DNA of 64,000 nt, taken from positions 1 to 64,000 of the forward strand of contig LUZT01000005.1 of assembly GCA_001602925.1 (NCBI GenBank), read 5' to 3'. Origin of the DNA: Chlorobiales bacterium Clorobi_01 (lineage in GTDB: Bacteria; Bacteroidota; Chlorobiia; Chlorobiales; Chlorobiaceae). A model generated the notes under the pieces. It ran no database searches and was not told the DNA's origin. It saw only the letters and a list, made by a program, of their open reading frames with translations. The first letter of the stretch is position 1; the number at the start of each line of letters is the position of its first letter. The position numbers were made by a program, and so were the translations under genes. Shown piece by piece: positions 34,477 to 44,469 of the stretch.

Positions 34477-35577
34477 CTACCTGCGACGCCGGTAGCCGGA
34501 GAATCTGTTCCTGCGGCCTGGCATGGAGCGGAATGATGGCGTGTTGTAATGGCGCACCGAACGGGGGCTGTCAATGAGCGCGGGATTGACGAGACGGGCG
34601 ATGATCCTCGCCTCGCTTTCACGAATATCGACGTCGGATGGGCCTGCATCGGACAGCAGCTTCACAATCAGAGGGGCGCATTCAAAAGCGATAATCAACA
34701 ACGTGATGAACGTCACCGCGTGGGCCGATGAACGGCTGACGTCGTCAGTCGCGTGGGTCAGCGCGCCAAGTGCCCAGTTTCGATCTGCAAAACCGGCTTT
34801 CGATGCCTTCTGATCGAGCATGGCGTCCGAAAGCATGAGATTGCTGTTTATGCCTTCAACCCCTTTCTGACGGTTCACGAACTCTTCGAGCGATGCCAGC
34901 TCCCTGGCCAGATAGTCAAGCCGGGCCTGTTTGGACTGTACGACAGCCTCCTTGTTTTTCGCATAACTGCCATATCCGACAACGCCCGAAGTCGTGGAGG
35001 TCTTGTCGCCAAACACTTCGGCCTTGAGCTCTTCACGTAAACGGCCCGTATCCCTGTCGAGCTCGTCATACTCACTCCGGTACCTTGAGATCATGGAAAG
35101 TTCAAGCGCATATTTTGTCTTGAACGACTCCTGCAACCGCGTAATCTGCGCCTGCTGGTCGGCGAGGTAACGCTCCCTGAGCTTCTCGCGTATCTCCTTG
35201 TCGAATATTTTGAGTTCAAGCGGACGGGCAATCACGATGGCAATGAGAACGGCAAGCACCAACCGGGGTGAAGCCTGATAGAACTGCGTCACTCCTTTCG
35301 AAGTTTTCTTTATGCTTGAAACGATGTAACGATCGAGATTGAAAATGGCCAGTCCCCAGAATATCCCGAACAGTATCGATGCAAACCAGTCGAAAGGGGC
35401 TCCTGCGAAAACGAAGTAGAGAGCATAGCCGCCGGAAAGGGCGGCAAACAGGGCAGTAAAAAAGATCGTCGCACCTATGCCGAGGTATTTGGCATGTTCG
35501 GTTGGATATTTTTCTATGATCTCGACCGGCGTGCCGGCACAGATCCAGAAAAAGCGCTGCAAGCGTCCATCATTCAT
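34477..35577 (-). CDS. DUF4407 membrane protein
   Basis: A 366-residue membrane protein of unknown function. It begins [20 protein letters not shown], followed by two membrane helices at about 30-70 ([40 protein letters not shown]) and the signature [12 protein letters not shown], then a helix at about 100-120. A long coiled-coil region of about 130 residues follows, then a final membrane helix ([20 protein letters not shown]). This layout matches DUF4407. It converges with pyrD and is divergent from ispF. A role cannot be assigned. Confidence 0.8.
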   Translation of the reverse strand: MNDGRLQRFFWICAGTPVEIIEKYPTEHAKYLGIGATIFFTALFAALSGGYALYFVFAGAPFDWFASILFGIFWGLAIFNLDRYIVSSIKKTSKGVTQFYQASPRLVLAVLIAIVIARPLELKIFDKEIREKLRERYLADQQAQITRLQESFKTKYALELSMISRYRSEYDELDRDTGRLREELKAEVFGDKTSTTSGVVGYGSYAKNKEAVVQSKQARLDYLARELASLEEFVNRQKGVEGINSNLMLSDAMLDQKASKAGFADRNWALGALTHATDDVSRSSAHAVTFITLLIIAFECAPLIVKLLSDAGPSDVDIRESEARIIARLVNPALIDSPRSVRHYNTPSFRSMPGRRNRFSGYRRRR

Positions 35578-35788
35578 GATATTATCTCCATCAATACCAT
35601 TTCCGTACCGCCCGAAACACCGTGATAAAGTGCAATTTAAAACCCGTCATCAAAACATTCAATTCACCTCGACACCTTTCCCGGCCTTTTCAAATTGGAA
35701 CGAAAGGTTCTGTATTTACCCGTTTTGTTCTATCTTTCAGCCCATATCGCTTCATAGTACACCAATCCACCTCCAATCCACAATCACC

Positions 35789-36262
35789 ATGCGCATAGGA
35801 ATCGGCATCGACGTCCACCAGTTTTCAGCAGACCGGAAACTCATTGTCGGCGGGGTTGAAGTGCCCTCCCCGGTCGGACTCCTCGGCCACAGCGATGCCG
35901 ATGTGCTGCTGCACGCCATCAGCGACGCCCTGCTCGGCGCGGCGGCTCTTGGGGACATCGGCAAGCACTTCCCCGACACCAGCCCCGACTACAAAGATGC
36001 AGACAGCATGGAGCTGCTGAGGCATGTCTGCAAGCTTCTTGAACAGGAAGGCTACAAGCCGGTCAACGTCGATACCATGCTGCTGCTCGAAAAACCGAAA
36101 ATCGCGCCCTACATCGACGAGATGCGCCGCAACATCGCCCGCTGCCTCGGTCTGGAGATAAACGCCGTCTCGGTCAAAGCCACCACCAACGAAAAGCTCG
36201 GCTACGTAGGCCGCCAGGAAGGCGCCTGCGCCCACGCGGTGTGCCTGATCGAAAATGCCTGA
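35789..36262 (+). CDS. ispF: 2-C-methyl-D-erythritol 2,4-cyclodiphosphate synthase
   Basis: A 157-residue trimeric enzyme of the MEP isoprenoid pathway, which also feeds chlorophyll and carotenoid tails. Zinc ligands are in GIGIDVHQF and [20 protein letters not shown]; the C-terminal [20 protein letters not shown] is typical. I chose the ATG at 35789 because the family starts at [10 protein letters not shown]; a longer frame reaching to 35477 is a shadow over the DUF4407 gene. A GC hairpin without a T-run (GCCGCG-CGCGGC) lies at 36277-36293 after the stop. Confidence 0.96.
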   Translation: MRIGIGIDVHQFSADRKLIVGGVEVPSPVGLLGHSDADVLLHAISDALLGAAALGDIGKHFPDTSPDYKDADSMELLRHVCKLLEQEGYKPVNVDTMLLLEKPKIAPYIDEMRRNIARCLGLEINAVSVKATTNEKLGYVGRQEGACAHAVCLIENA

Positions 36263-36354
36263 ATGAGCGCGAGTTTGCCGCGTCGTGCGCGGCTTGATGG
36301 GAAGACGGACAGTGCTCGCAGCAAGCAAGCCGCGCAACAGCGAAAAACCTGCGC

Positions 36355-37626
36355 TTACCCCACCTCGCCTCGAAGCACCCGCACCGGCAGATAACTCGTA
36401 GCCCGGCGGGCTGGCCCCACCGAAGAGATCACGGCGATCAGAATGCCAAAACCGATCACGATGAGATGTGCGTCAGGTGTTTCAGCAACAAGAAGCCGAT
36501 CGCTGCTGATAACGCCCGCGCTGCTCGGAGCGAAGCGTATCCTGCTGATAAGGTCGCAAATCAGATGCCCCACCGGACTGCCAACCAGCGAACCTATGGT
36601 GCCAATGATCAGCCCTTCGAGCATAAAGATGCGCGTAATGCTTCCCCGCTGAACGCCCATGGAGCGCAGAATGGCGATATCTTTCACTTTTTGCAGCACT
36701 ACCGTCGTCATCACCGACGACACGCCAAGTCCCGCCACCACGAACACGAAACTCACCAGTACCAGCGTGATTGTACCGTTACGATTGTAGAAATCGATCA
36801 CATTCTTGTTGCTTTCGCTCCAGCTTTTGGTCTCGTAGCCGGTAAGTTTCTGAATCCTCGCCGCAAGCGCGTCTGCCTGGCCGATGTTCGCAATCCGCAG
36901 GCCGATGCCAGTCACGGTATTCGATGCCAGCGACTCCATCCGCTGCGCCAGCGCCAGATTGACGTAGGCCTCCTTGTCGTCCTTGGTGTTAAACCCGCTC
37001 CTGAACCGCCCCACGACCATCACCGGATATTCATGTCCCTCCTTGTCCACCAGCATGATCGTATCGCGGTATTTCACTTTCAGCTTCTCGGCCAGCATCG
37101 AGCCAAGGATGATACCGTTCGGCGTCCAGCCCAGCTCGGTGAGCGCCTCGGGGTCGAGCAAATTCTTTTTCAGCCCGGCGATTTCACCTTCGAGCGACGG
37201 CACCACCCCTTTGGCGAAGCAGGAAGTGAAGCGGTTTTTGTTGCGGGCAAGCAGCTTGCTGGTAACATAGGGTGAAATATCGACCACCTCCCTCATCGGG
37301 CTGATGGTCGCAATCACCTGGCTGTAGTTCTTGATCACCACCTTGCGGTCGGTAGTCACGTTCTTGCGGACAAAGGCGATCCTACCCTGCATCATTCCGA
37401 CGAGGTTGTCGGGCACCTCCGGCACCACCCTGTCTGCGCCGATGGTGATGTGCGGGGCAACATCGATGAGCTTCAGAAAAACATTCAGCGACGACCCCCG
37501 CGCCACAGCGATAGTGGTGATCATCATCGCCGAACCGACCGCCACGCCAAGCACCGTCAGCGAGGTCTGGCGCTTTCTCTCCCGCAGGTGCACCCAGGCA
37601 AAGCGAAGATGGTCAAGGAAGGTCAT
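36355..37626 (-). CDS. FtsX/MacB-type ABC transporter permease
   Basis: A 423-residue inner-membrane permease. The first helix lies at residues about 21-45 (SLTVLGVAVGSAMMITTIAV). A large periplasmic domain with MacB-PCD-like sequence follows (about residues 50-270), then three helices (TLVLVSFVFVVAGLGVSSVM, EGLIIGTIGSLVGSPVGHLI, DAHLIVIGFGILIAVISSVG) with the conserved VQRGSITRIFMLEG coupling segment. It resembles the lipoprotein-release (LolC/E) or MacB class. No ATPase gene is adjacent in the window, so its partner is elsewhere. It is divergent from the phosphofructokinase. Confidence 0.88.
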   Translation of the reverse strand: MTFLDHLRFAWVHLRERKRQTSLTVLGVAVGSAMMITTIAVARGSSLNVFLKLIDVAPHITIGADRVVPEVPDNLVGMMQGRIAFVRKNVTTDRKVVIKNYSQVIATISPMREVVDISPYVTSKLLARNKNRFTSCFAKGVVPSLEGEIAGLKKNLLDPEALTELGWTPNGIILGSMLAEKLKVKYRDTIMLVDKEGHEYPVMVVGRFRSGFNTKDDKEAYVNLALAQRMESLASNTVTGIGLRIANIGQADALAARIQKLTGYETKSWSESNKNVIDFYNRNGTITLVLVSFVFVVAGLGVSSVMTTVVLQKVKDIAILRSMGVQRGSITRIFMLEGLIIGTIGSLVGSPVGHLICDLISRIRFAPSSAGVISSDRLLVAETPDAHLIVIGFGILIAVISSVGPARRATSYLPVRVLRGEVG

Positions 37627-37791
37627 ATTCTGACGGATTCAGGGGATTTCAATGCACCGTATTTCATCATGCAGCAATGAAATATCAGCCAAATACTCTA
37701 TCTTGATTTCATACCGTACACCATGCAACAATGGTGTAATAAATCAAATTAAGCTGTCAAAAACTAACTTGAGGAACGAGGAGGGAGCAGC

Positions 37792-38997
37792 GTGAAAAAA
37801 ATCGGAATTCTTACCAGCGGTGGCGACTGCGGCGGCCTGAACGCCGTCATCAAAGGCGCCGCGCTCATGGCCCTGAACAAGGGGCTTGAACTGTATGTCA
37901 TCCCCAACGGCTACGCCGGCCTTTACAACCTCCTGAATCAGGACCGGCTGGTCAGGTTCGACGAGGCCCGTCTCGACCAGTTCCAGGCCAGCTTCGCCGG
38001 CTCGGAAGCCGGCCACTCGCGGGTGAAAATCAAGGCGATCAGCAACCCCGACAAGTACAACCGCATCAAGGTCGGCATGAAAAAGTTCGATCTCGACGCG
38101 CTCATCATCAGCGGCGGCGACGACTCCGGCAGCGTCATGATCGACCTGAACCACAACGGCATCCAGTGCATCCATTGTCCGAAGACGATGGATCTTGACT
38201 TGCAGACCTACTCGGTCGGCGGTGACTCGACCATCAACCGCATCGCCCAGTTCGTCGAGGATCTGAAGACGACGGGACGTACCCACAACCGCGTGCTGGT
38301 CACGGAGGTGTTCGGACGCTACGCGGGCCACACGGCCTTCCGCAGCGGCGTGGCTGCCGAAGCCGACTGCATCCTGATTCCGGAAATCCCGGTTGACTGG
38401 GATGTCGTGTACGAGCACATCGTCGAACGCTTCACCCGCCGCATCCGCCAGAGCGACGTGCACAGCGGCACCTATACCATCGTGGTCGCCGAGGGCATGA
38501 AGAACGCCGACGGCACGGACATCGTCGATGAGTCGGCAGGCATCGATGCATTTGGCCACAAAAAGCTCGCGGGCGCGGGCAAGTATGTCTGCCAGGAGAT
38601 CAAGAAGCGCTTCAAGGCCGACCCGCGAATGCCGCAGTTCATGAAGGATACCGGCATGTTCGTCGAGGGCATCTACGAAATTCCGGAGGTGCGCGAAGTC
38701 CATCCGGGCCATCTGGTGCGCGCCGGACACTCCTCGGCCTACGACATCAACTTCGGCTTCGAGGCTGGCGCAGCAGCGGTATTGCTCCTGCTTGACGGCA
38801 AGACCGGCGTGACGGTCTCCAAGGTCAAGGGGCGCAAGATCGAGTACATCGAAGCGTCAAAGGCGATCGAACAGCGCTATGTCGATCTCGACCAGGTCGC
38901 CATGTACGAATCGATCGGCACCTGTTTCGGCAGAACTCCGGTAGCCTACGAGCCGATCCTGCGAGAGGTTGACGGCGTGTACGAAAGGATTTACTGA
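37792..38997 (+). CDS. pfkA: 6-phosphofructokinase family enzyme with PPi-type residues
   Basis: A 401-residue phosphofructokinase. The phosphoryl-donor loop is at the N-terminus (LTSGGDCGGLNAVIKG). The GGDDS motif at 108-112 has aspartate where ATP-dependent enzymes have glycine (E. coli Gly104). The CPKTMD motif has K131 where they have glycine (Gly124), with D134 as catalytic base. Both changes are the established marks of pyrophosphate-dependent enzymes. It starts with GTG at 37792 behind a strong GAGGAACGAGGAGG. It may work reversibly, which suits a CO2-fixing organism that needs gluconeogenesis. A large hairpin follows the gene. Confidence 0.92.
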   Translation: MKKIGILTSGGDCGGLNAVIKGAALMALNKGLELYVIPNGYAGLYNLLNQDRLVRFDEARLDQFQASFAGSEAGHSRVKIKAISNPDKYNRIKVGMKKFDLDALIISGGDDSGSVMIDLNHNGIQCIHCPKTMDLDLQTYSVGGDSTINRIAQFVEDLKTTGRTHNRVLVTEVFGRYAGHTAFRSGVAAEADCILIPEIPVDWDVVYEHIVERFTRRIRQSDVHSGTYTIVVAEGMKNADGTDIVDESAGIDAFGHKKLAGAGKYVCQEIKKRFKADPRMPQFMKDTGMFVEGIYEIPEVREVHPGHLVRAGHSSAYDINFGFEAGAAAVLLLLDGKTGVTVSKVKGRKIEYIEASKAIEQRYVDLDQVAMYESIGTCFGRTPVAYEPILREVDGVYERIY

Positions 38998-39005
38998 GTG
39001 CAAAC

Positions 39006-39047
39006 GGCCTGAGTGGGCGCTGCGGACGAACCGCGTTCACTCAGGCC
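39006..39047 (+). terminator. strong hairpin after phosphofructokinase, no U-tract
   Basis: GGCCTGAGTG at 39006-39015 pairs perfectly with CACTCAGGCC at 39038-39047, with an inner stem GCGG (39022-39025) and CCGC (39031-39034) around ACGAA. It starts 9 bases after the stop. There is no T-run, so factor-dependent termination or mRNA 3'-end stabilisation is likely. Confidence 0.6.
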
Positions 39048-39171
39048 ATCAAGCCCGTTCCACTCTATCGCCCGCGCTCAAATTAGCTCCTCACCGCTTT
39101 CAAAAAATCCAAAACGGACTATCTTAGAAGAAAAATTCTTTACCGTTTTTTTCACTCAATTTCATCTGTTC

Positions 39172-40083
39172 ATGTATAACTCGCTTAAAATATGGATGAA
39201 CGGCGAACTGGTCGGCTGGAGTGACGCCAAAATCCACGTCATGTCCCACGTCGCCCACTATGGTTCGTCAACCTTCGAGGGCATCCGCTGCTACGATACC
39301 GCCAAAGGCTCGGCGCTGCTCTTCCTCGACGAACATGTCCGCCGCCTCTGGGAGTCTTCGAAAATCTACCGCATAGAGATTCCCTATTCGGAAACCGAGA
39401 TCAAGGACGCCATTATCTCGACCATCAAGGCCAACAACCACAAGGCCTGCTACGTCCGTCCGCTGGTTTTCCGTGGTCAGGGCGCGCTTGGCGTCAATCC
39501 GCACCGCGCCTCCATCGAGGTCGCCATCGCGACCTGGGAGTGGGGCACCTACCTCGGCGAGGATGTGCTCGAAAACGGCGTGGATGTCAAGGTCTCCTCA
39601 TGGCACCGCCTCGCCCCGAACACCCTGCCCTCGTGGGCCAAAGCAGGCGGCAACTACATGAACTCGCAGCTCATCAAAATGGAGGCGCTGTCGGACGGTT
39701 ACGCCGAAGGACTGGCGCTCGACCACAACGGCTACGTTGCCGAGGGCAGCGGCGAAAACATCTTTGTCGTCAGGCACAACATCATTTACACCCCGCTGGC
39801 CGCACAGTCGATCCTGCCGGGCTTTACCCGTCACGCCGTGATGCACATCGCCAGGGAGCTTGGCTACGAGGTTCGCGAAACGCTCATTCCGCGCGAGGCG
39901 CTTTACATCGCCGACGAAATCTTCCTGACCGGCACGGCTGCCGAGATCACCCCGGTCAGAAGCGTTGACAGAATCCCGATCGGCAACGAACGCCGCGGCC
40001 CGGTCACCGAAGCCCTGCAGCACGAGTACCTCAAAATCGTCCATTCCGGAGAAGACCCGTACAACTGGCTGACCTTTATTTGA
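39172..40083 (+). CDS. ilvE: branched-chain amino acid aminotransferase
   Basis: A 303-residue fold-type IV PLP aminotransferase that makes valine, leucine and isoleucine from their keto acids. Key segments are KIWMNGELVGWSDAKIHVMS at the start, SSTFEGIRCYDT, the PLP-lysine region PSWAKAGGNYMNSQ, and EGSGENIFVVRHN. I chose the ATG at 39172 (MYNSLKIW); the frame extends to 39013 without family similarity. holB follows after 10 bases. Confidence 0.95.
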   Translation: MYNSLKIWMNGELVGWSDAKIHVMSHVAHYGSSTFEGIRCYDTAKGSALLFLDEHVRRLWESSKIYRIEIPYSETEIKDAIISTIKANNHKACYVRPLVFRGQGALGVNPHRASIEVAIATWEWGTYLGEDVLENGVDVKVSSWHRLAPNTLPSWAKAGGNYMNSQLIKMEALSDGYAEGLALDHNGYVAEGSGENIFVVRHNIIYTPLAAQSILPGFTRHAVMHIARELGYEVRETLIPREALYIADEIFLTGTAAEITPVRSVDRIPIGNERRGPVTEALQHEYLKIVHSGEDPYNWLTFI

Positions 40084-40093
40084 GCGGAGGGGC

Positions 40094-41263
40094 ATGAGCT
40101 GGAATTCGATTGTCGGTCACGAACCACAGCTCCGGGTGCTGAAAACGGCGCTCGGAGCCAACCGTCTGGCTCATGCCTATCTCTTTGCCGGTCCCGAGGG
40201 CTCAGGCAAGGAGACCGTGGCGTTTGAACTCGCCAAAATTCTCAACTGCCGGAGCTCCGGCAACCTTTCGGGCGAAGGTTCGTGCGGCGAATGCGAAAGC
40301 TGCCGCCAGACCGACCTGCTCATGCACCCCAACATCGAGTACCTCTTCCCCGTCGAAGCAGCCCTGCTCGAAACCATCGATCCGTCGAAAAAAGAGAACA
40401 AGAAGCTCACCGAAGCTCGGGAGCGCTACGAGGCGCTGCTCGACGAAAAGCGGAAAAATCCATTCTTCACGCCCGCTATGGAGCGTTCGATGGGAATCCT
40501 GACCGAGCAGGTGGTGATGTTGCAGCAGAAGGCCTCGCTCGCCCCGCGCGACGGCGGCAAAAAGGTGTTCATCATCTCACAGGCCGAGCGACTCCACCCG
40601 ACCGCGGCGAACAAGCTGCTCAAACTTCTGGAGGAACCTCCGGCGCACGTGGTGTTCGTGCTCGTCTCGTCGCGCCCCGAATCGGTGCTGCCAACGATCC
40701 GCTCGCGCTGCCAGCTCCTGAACTTCGCCCGCCCGCGCCCGGCGGAGATCGAGGCGTGGATCGCCCGACGCGCTCCGCAACTGGACGAAACCGAACGCCA
40801 CTTCATCGTGAGCCTCTCACGCGGCAACCTGCGCGACGCGCTCGAACTGATCGAAGCCGAAACCGGCGAAGGAGCTGCCCCGGCGGTGGTCGGCATCCGC
40901 AACAAAGCCATCGACTACCTCCGCAACATCCTCGTGCCTGCAAAGCTCCACGAAGCCATCGGCACGTGCGAAGAGCTCGCCAAAAGCTCCACGCGCACAG
41001 AACAGCTCATCTTCCTCGACGCCTTGCTGCTCTTCTTCCAGGACGTCACCCGCCGAAGCATCGACCACGCCTTCCCGGAGCTCAACAACCCCGACATCGC
41101 GGCAAACACCGACCGCTTCGTCAAAGCCTTCCCAAACCGCGACCTCTACCGCGCCTCAACGGCCATCGAAGAAGCCATGCGCTCCATCAACCGCAACGCC
41201 AGCGTGCTCTTGGTGATGGCCGGTTTAACGGCGGAGTTAAGGGGGATTTTGCAGGGGAAGTGA
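40094..41263 (+). CDS. holB: DNA polymerase III delta-prime subunit
   Basis: A 389-residue AAA+ clamp-loader subunit. It has LAHAYLFAGPEGSGKETVAF (P-loop-like), a zinc-binding cysteine set (LNC ... GSCGECESC), the sensor segment KVFIISQAERLHPTAANKLL, LLEEPPAHVVFVLVSSRPES and the SRC motif (IRSRCQLL). An insert of about 60 charged residues (about 95-155) between the zinc module and the Walker B region is longer than in most homologues. It is translated from a GGAGG site 10 bases after ilvE, so an operon is likely. Confidence 0.9.
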   Translation: MSWNSIVGHEPQLRVLKTALGANRLAHAYLFAGPEGSGKETVAFELAKILNCRSSGNLSGEGSCGECESCRQTDLLMHPNIEYLFPVEAALLETIDPSKKENKKLTEARERYEALLDEKRKNPFFTPAMERSMGILTEQVVMLQQKASLAPRDGGKKVFIISQAERLHPTAANKLLKLLEEPPAHVVFVLVSSRPESVLPTIRSRCQLLNFARPRPAEIEAWIARRAPQLDETERHFIVSLSRGNLRDALELIEAETGEGAAPAVVGIRNKAIDYLRNILVPAKLHEAIGTCEELAKSSTRTEQLIFLDALLLFFQDVTRRSIDHAFPELNNPDIAANTDRFVKAFPNRDLYRASTAIEEAMRSINRNASVLLVMAGLTAELRGILQGK

Positions 41264-41351
41264 GAGGGGCAAAAGACAAGAGGGGCTGAAAGAAGAAATT
41301 TTGTTAATCAGTTCTATTCACGTCTTTGAACAAAAGAAACAAACTCCAGCA

Positions 41352-41714
41352 TCACAATCCCAAAGAAGATTTTACAAACCCAAGTGCGACAGCCTTTACA
41401 ACATCAAAAGTCATCGCGCCACCCTTTTCAAAAATCTTATCCTTAGTTTTTTTCCAGATACTGTCAGACCTAATAGAATCCAAAAAATCATGACCTTCCC
41501 AAGTCAAACTGGAAACCCAAAAATCCTTAGCGTCTCTGACCATAACTTCAGATATCTCCACCTCTAATAAGCCTGCTTGATATAATAGTTTAACATTATA
41601 TGAAACCTCATAAGCCTTTTTTAGATCAAAATCTTCAAGTGTTAGCTGATAATTAGGTTCAAGCTCTTCAGCTTTTTGTAAAATCTCCCTGATAACATCC
41701 CAATCTCTTTTCAT
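41352..41714 (-). CDS. DUF2513 family protein
   Basis: A 120-residue protein starting MKRDWDVIREILQKAEEL, with YNVKLLYQAGLLEV and SLTWEGHDFLDSIRSD. That order identifies DUF2513, a small winged-helix-like family frequent in prophages and mobile elements. Function is unknown. It is AT-rich compared with holB and cutA on either side, so it is probably an acquired single gene. The 88 bases before it, after holB, show nothing recognisable. Confidence 0.8.
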   Translation of the reverse strand: MKRDWDVIREILQKAEELEPNYQLTLEDFDLKKAYEVSYNVKLLYQAGLLEVEISEVMVRDAKDFWVSSLTWEGHDFLDSIRSDSIWKKTKDKIFEKGGAMTFDVVKAVALGFVKSSLGL

Positions 41715-41735
41715 AACAATATTTTTTAAGTCAAT

Positions 41736-42071
41736 TCAAACATCACCCGTCGTTGCATCCAGCCACGCCAGATATTCGGGCGAACCGCCGGTTATCGGTA
41801 ACTGGATGATCTCCGGGACGTCGTAGGGGTGGTATTCCTGAATGTAGCTTTCGAGGGCGTCGTATCGTTTCTTCGTCGTTTTGATGAAAAGCGAAACTTC
41901 GTCATCGTTTTGTATCTCGCCATCCCAGAAAAAGAAGCTGCGAATGTCGGATAAATGGACGCAGGCAGCTAGGCGATTTTCGAGAATACCTTGCGCCAGC
42001 TTTTCAGCCTCATCACGGCTTGGAGCCGTCGTAATGACCATGCAGTAGCCGCCTGATTCCGATTCGCTCAT
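41736..42071 (-). CDS. cutA: divalent-cation tolerance protein CutA
   Basis: A 111-residue trimeric protein of the CutA1 family. Typical segments are VITTAPSRDEAEKLAQGIL, ENRLAACVHLSDIRSFFFWD, DDEVSLFIKTTKKRYDALES and YHPYDVPEIIQLPI. The name comes from copper sensitivity in E. coli, but the molecular role is still unclear. It lies 11 bases after pepP on the same strand. Confidence 0.94.
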   Translation of the reverse strand: MSESESGGYCMVITTAPSRDEAEKLAQGILENRLAACVHLSDIRSFFFWDGEIQNDDEVSLFIKTTKKRYDALESYIQEYHPYDVPEIIQLPITGGSPEYLAWLDATTGDV

Positions 42072-42082
42072 AATTCACGCGA

Positions 42083-43177
42083 TTAAAGTTCGATAAGCTC
42101 CTTGGTAAACCGCTGCAACGGCTCCACACCATTGGGGCCAAGAGCGACCATGTCTTCGATGCGCACGCCGAAGCGGCCCGGGAGGTAGATGCCCGGTTCG
42201 ATGGTGAAAAGCGTGCCTTCGCGGAGAATGCCGGTCGAGGCGGTGCCGACGCGCGGGGCTTCGTGCACCTCGACGCCGACGCCGTGACCAAGGCCGTGGC
42301 CGAACGCTTCGCCGTAACCCGCGGCGGCAATGAAGTTGCGCACCTCGGCGTCGAGGTCGCGGGCGGCCATTCCGGCTTTCGCTGCATCGATACCGAGCTG
42401 CTGCGCCTCCTGCACGATGCGATAGACTGTCCGCTGCTCCTCGGAAACTTTGCCGAAGGCGACCGTGCGGGTCTGGTCTGAGGCGTAGCCATCGACAATG
42501 CAGCCCATGTCGATAACGATCAGGGTACCCGGCTCGAAGGCGACTGCGGTCGGCTTGGCGTGCGGCATCGCACCACGGATGCCTCCAGCCACAATGGGGT
42601 CGAACGAGTCCTTCTCCGCACCGAGTTTGCGGTGGCGATAGGTAATTTCAGCGGCGATGTCGATTTCGGTGACGCCGGGGCCGATCATGCCGATCACCGC
42701 TTCGAGCACCGTTTCGCTGAGGGCGACAGCGCGACGCATCCGGTCGAGCTCCTCAATGTCTTTGATCTCGCGAAACTCGTCGAAAAATGACGAAACGGGC
42801 GTAAACTCGCGGTTACCCATCTTCTCCGAAAGCTGCCGCATCTCCTGCCAGGTAGCGTGGTCGGCCTGCAACGCCATGCGATCTCCGAGTCTGAACAAAC
42901 CTGACGCCAGCTCGACCGGAAGCGGGTCTTTGAGAATCACCGTGGCAATGCCGCTCGTCTCCTGACGAACCTGCTCCTGATACCGGAAATCGGTAAAAAG
43001 CACGGAGGTTGAATCTCCGGCGAAGAGCAGTTTGGCGTTGGAACCACTGAAACCGGTCAGCCAGCGGATGGTCGCCAGATCGGTCACCAGAAGAGAGTCC
43101 AGCCCGGCAGCGGCCATTTTTCTGAAAATTTTAGCGCGCAGGCTACTGCGATAGGTATGAAGAAGGTCTTGCGACAT
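42083..43177 (-). CDS. pepP: Xaa-Pro aminopeptidase / M24 metallopeptidase
   Basis: A 364-residue M24 peptidase with an N-terminal creatinase-like domain (about 1-135) and a pita-bread catalytic domain. The five metal ligands are visible in order: the Asp of IVIDMGCIVDGYASDQTRTV (two), the His of EAFGHGLGHGVGVEVHEAP, the Glu of LFTIEPGIYLPG and the Glu of GVRIEDMVAL. I chose the ATG at 43177 (MSQDLLHTYR); 17 upstream residues to 43228 look non-coding. cutA follows. It is divergent from trpD. Confidence 0.93.
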   Translation of the reverse strand: MSQDLLHTYRSSLRAKIFRKMAAAGLDSLLVTDLATIRWLTGFSGSNAKLLFAGDSTSVLFTDFRYQEQVRQETSGIATVILKDPLPVELASGLFRLGDRMALQADHATWQEMRQLSEKMGNREFTPVSSFFDEFREIKDIEELDRMRRAVALSETVLEAVIGMIGPGVTEIDIAAEITYRHRKLGAEKDSFDPIVAGGIRGAMPHAKPTAVAFEPGTLIVIDMGCIVDGYASDQTRTVAFGKVSEEQRTVYRIVQEAQQLGIDAAKAGMAARDLDAEVRNFIAAAGYGEAFGHGLGHGVGVEVHEAPRVGTASTGILREGTLFTIEPGIYLPGRFGVRIEDMVALGPNGVEPLQRFTKELIEL

Positions 43178-43327
43178 GAATCGGAAAACAGAGTGAAAAA
43201 ATCGCGTCAGCCGCCACGAAACGCTCATCCGCTTTTTGCAAAAGGGCTTTTGTTGCTAAAAGGGCCGACAGTTAGTATAATGTAAGCGAATAATTTCTTC
43301 ATTTCGACCCCGCTTTGCATCACTACT

Positions 43328-44383
43328 ATGCGTCAACAGGAGATTCTTCAGAAGCTGCTGGAGGGCCACGACCTTTCCCGGCAGGAGATGGAAACTTGCA
43401 TGAACTCGATCATGGAAAACCGGTTCACCGATGCCGGCACCGGAGCCATACTGGCGCTGTTGCAGAAAAAGGGAGCCACTCCCGCCGAGGCGATCGGAGC
43501 CTGTACAAGCATCGTGTCGAAATCCACACCGGTCACGCTTGACCAGCAGGCTGTCGATACCTGCGGCACGGGCGGCGATCACACGGGCACCTTCAATATC
43601 TCGACCGCCGCGGCCTTTATCGCCTGCGGCGCGGGTATTCCTATTGCCAAGCACGGCAACCGCTCGATCACCAGCAAGTGCGGCAGTGCCGATGTGCTCG
43701 AAGCACTCGGCTACCAGGTCGATCTGCCGCCCTGCGCCACCGAGGAGCTGTTCCGCGAAACCGGCTTTGCCTTCCTCTTCGCCCCGCTTTACCATCCTTC
43801 AATGAAGGCCGTGGCGGCCATCCGCAAGGAGCTTGGCATCAGGACGATCTTCAACATGCTCGGCCCGATCATCAATCCGGCAAGGGTGCGGCGGCAGCTC
43901 ATCGGGGTGTTCGACCCTTCGGTGATGGATATTTACGCCGAGGTGCTCCTGCTCAACGGTTGCGACCACGCCATGCTCGTCCACGGCAGCACGGGCAACA
44001 GCATGGGCCTCGACGAACCGAGCGTCTGCGGGCCAACCTCGATGATCGAGCTGCATCAGGGACAGATTATCCGCCACACCGTCGAGCCGGAAGATTTCGG
44101 CCTCGGCAGGTGGGATATCGGCGACCTCGCTGGAGGCGACAGCCACGTCAACGCGCAGATCATCCGCGAGATCCTCGACGGTTCGGCACCGCAGGCCAAA
44201 ATCGACGCCGCACTGTTCGCCTCGGCCATCACCTGCTACGTTTCGGGCAAAGCCTCCTGCATCGACGAGGGCATGAGCCTGTCCAAAGGAAGCCTCGAAA
44301 CCTGTGAAGCGCTGGACAAGATGAACCTGATTATCGAAACGAACCAGCGGCTTGCGCAGAAATGCGCTTCGGCAACAAACTGA
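43328..44383 (+). CDS. trpD: anthranilate phosphoribosyltransferase
   Basis: A 351-residue enzyme that joins anthranilate and PRPP in tryptophan synthesis. Landmarks are the glycine-rich PRPP loop [38 protein letters not shown] and [20 protein letters not shown]. Length is normal. It stands apart from other trp genes; the chlorophyll synthase begins 86 bases later on the same strand. Confidence 0.97.
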   Translation: MRQQEILQKLLEGHDLSRQEMETCMNSIMENRFTDAGTGAILALLQKKGATPAEAIGACTSIVSKSTPVTLDQQAVDTCGTGGDHTGTFNISTAAAFIACGAGIPIAKHGNRSITSKCGSADVLEALGYQVDLPPCATEELFRETGFAFLFAPLYHPSMKAVAAIRKELGIRTIFNMLGPIINPARVRRQLIGVFDPSVMDIYAEVLLLNGCDHAMLVHGSTGNSMGLDEPSVCGPTSMIELHQGQIIRHTVEPEDFGLGRWDIGDLAGGDSHVNAQIIREILDGSAPQAKIDAALFASAITCYVSGKASCIDEGMSLSKGSLETCEALDKMNLIIETNQRLAQKCASATN

Positions 44384-44469
44384 CGGGTTTCTAAATGCCC
44401 TTACAATTTGCTGGAAAACATGTATTATATTTGCTGTCTGTTTCCAGCCGAAGCAAGAATCTGTAAATC

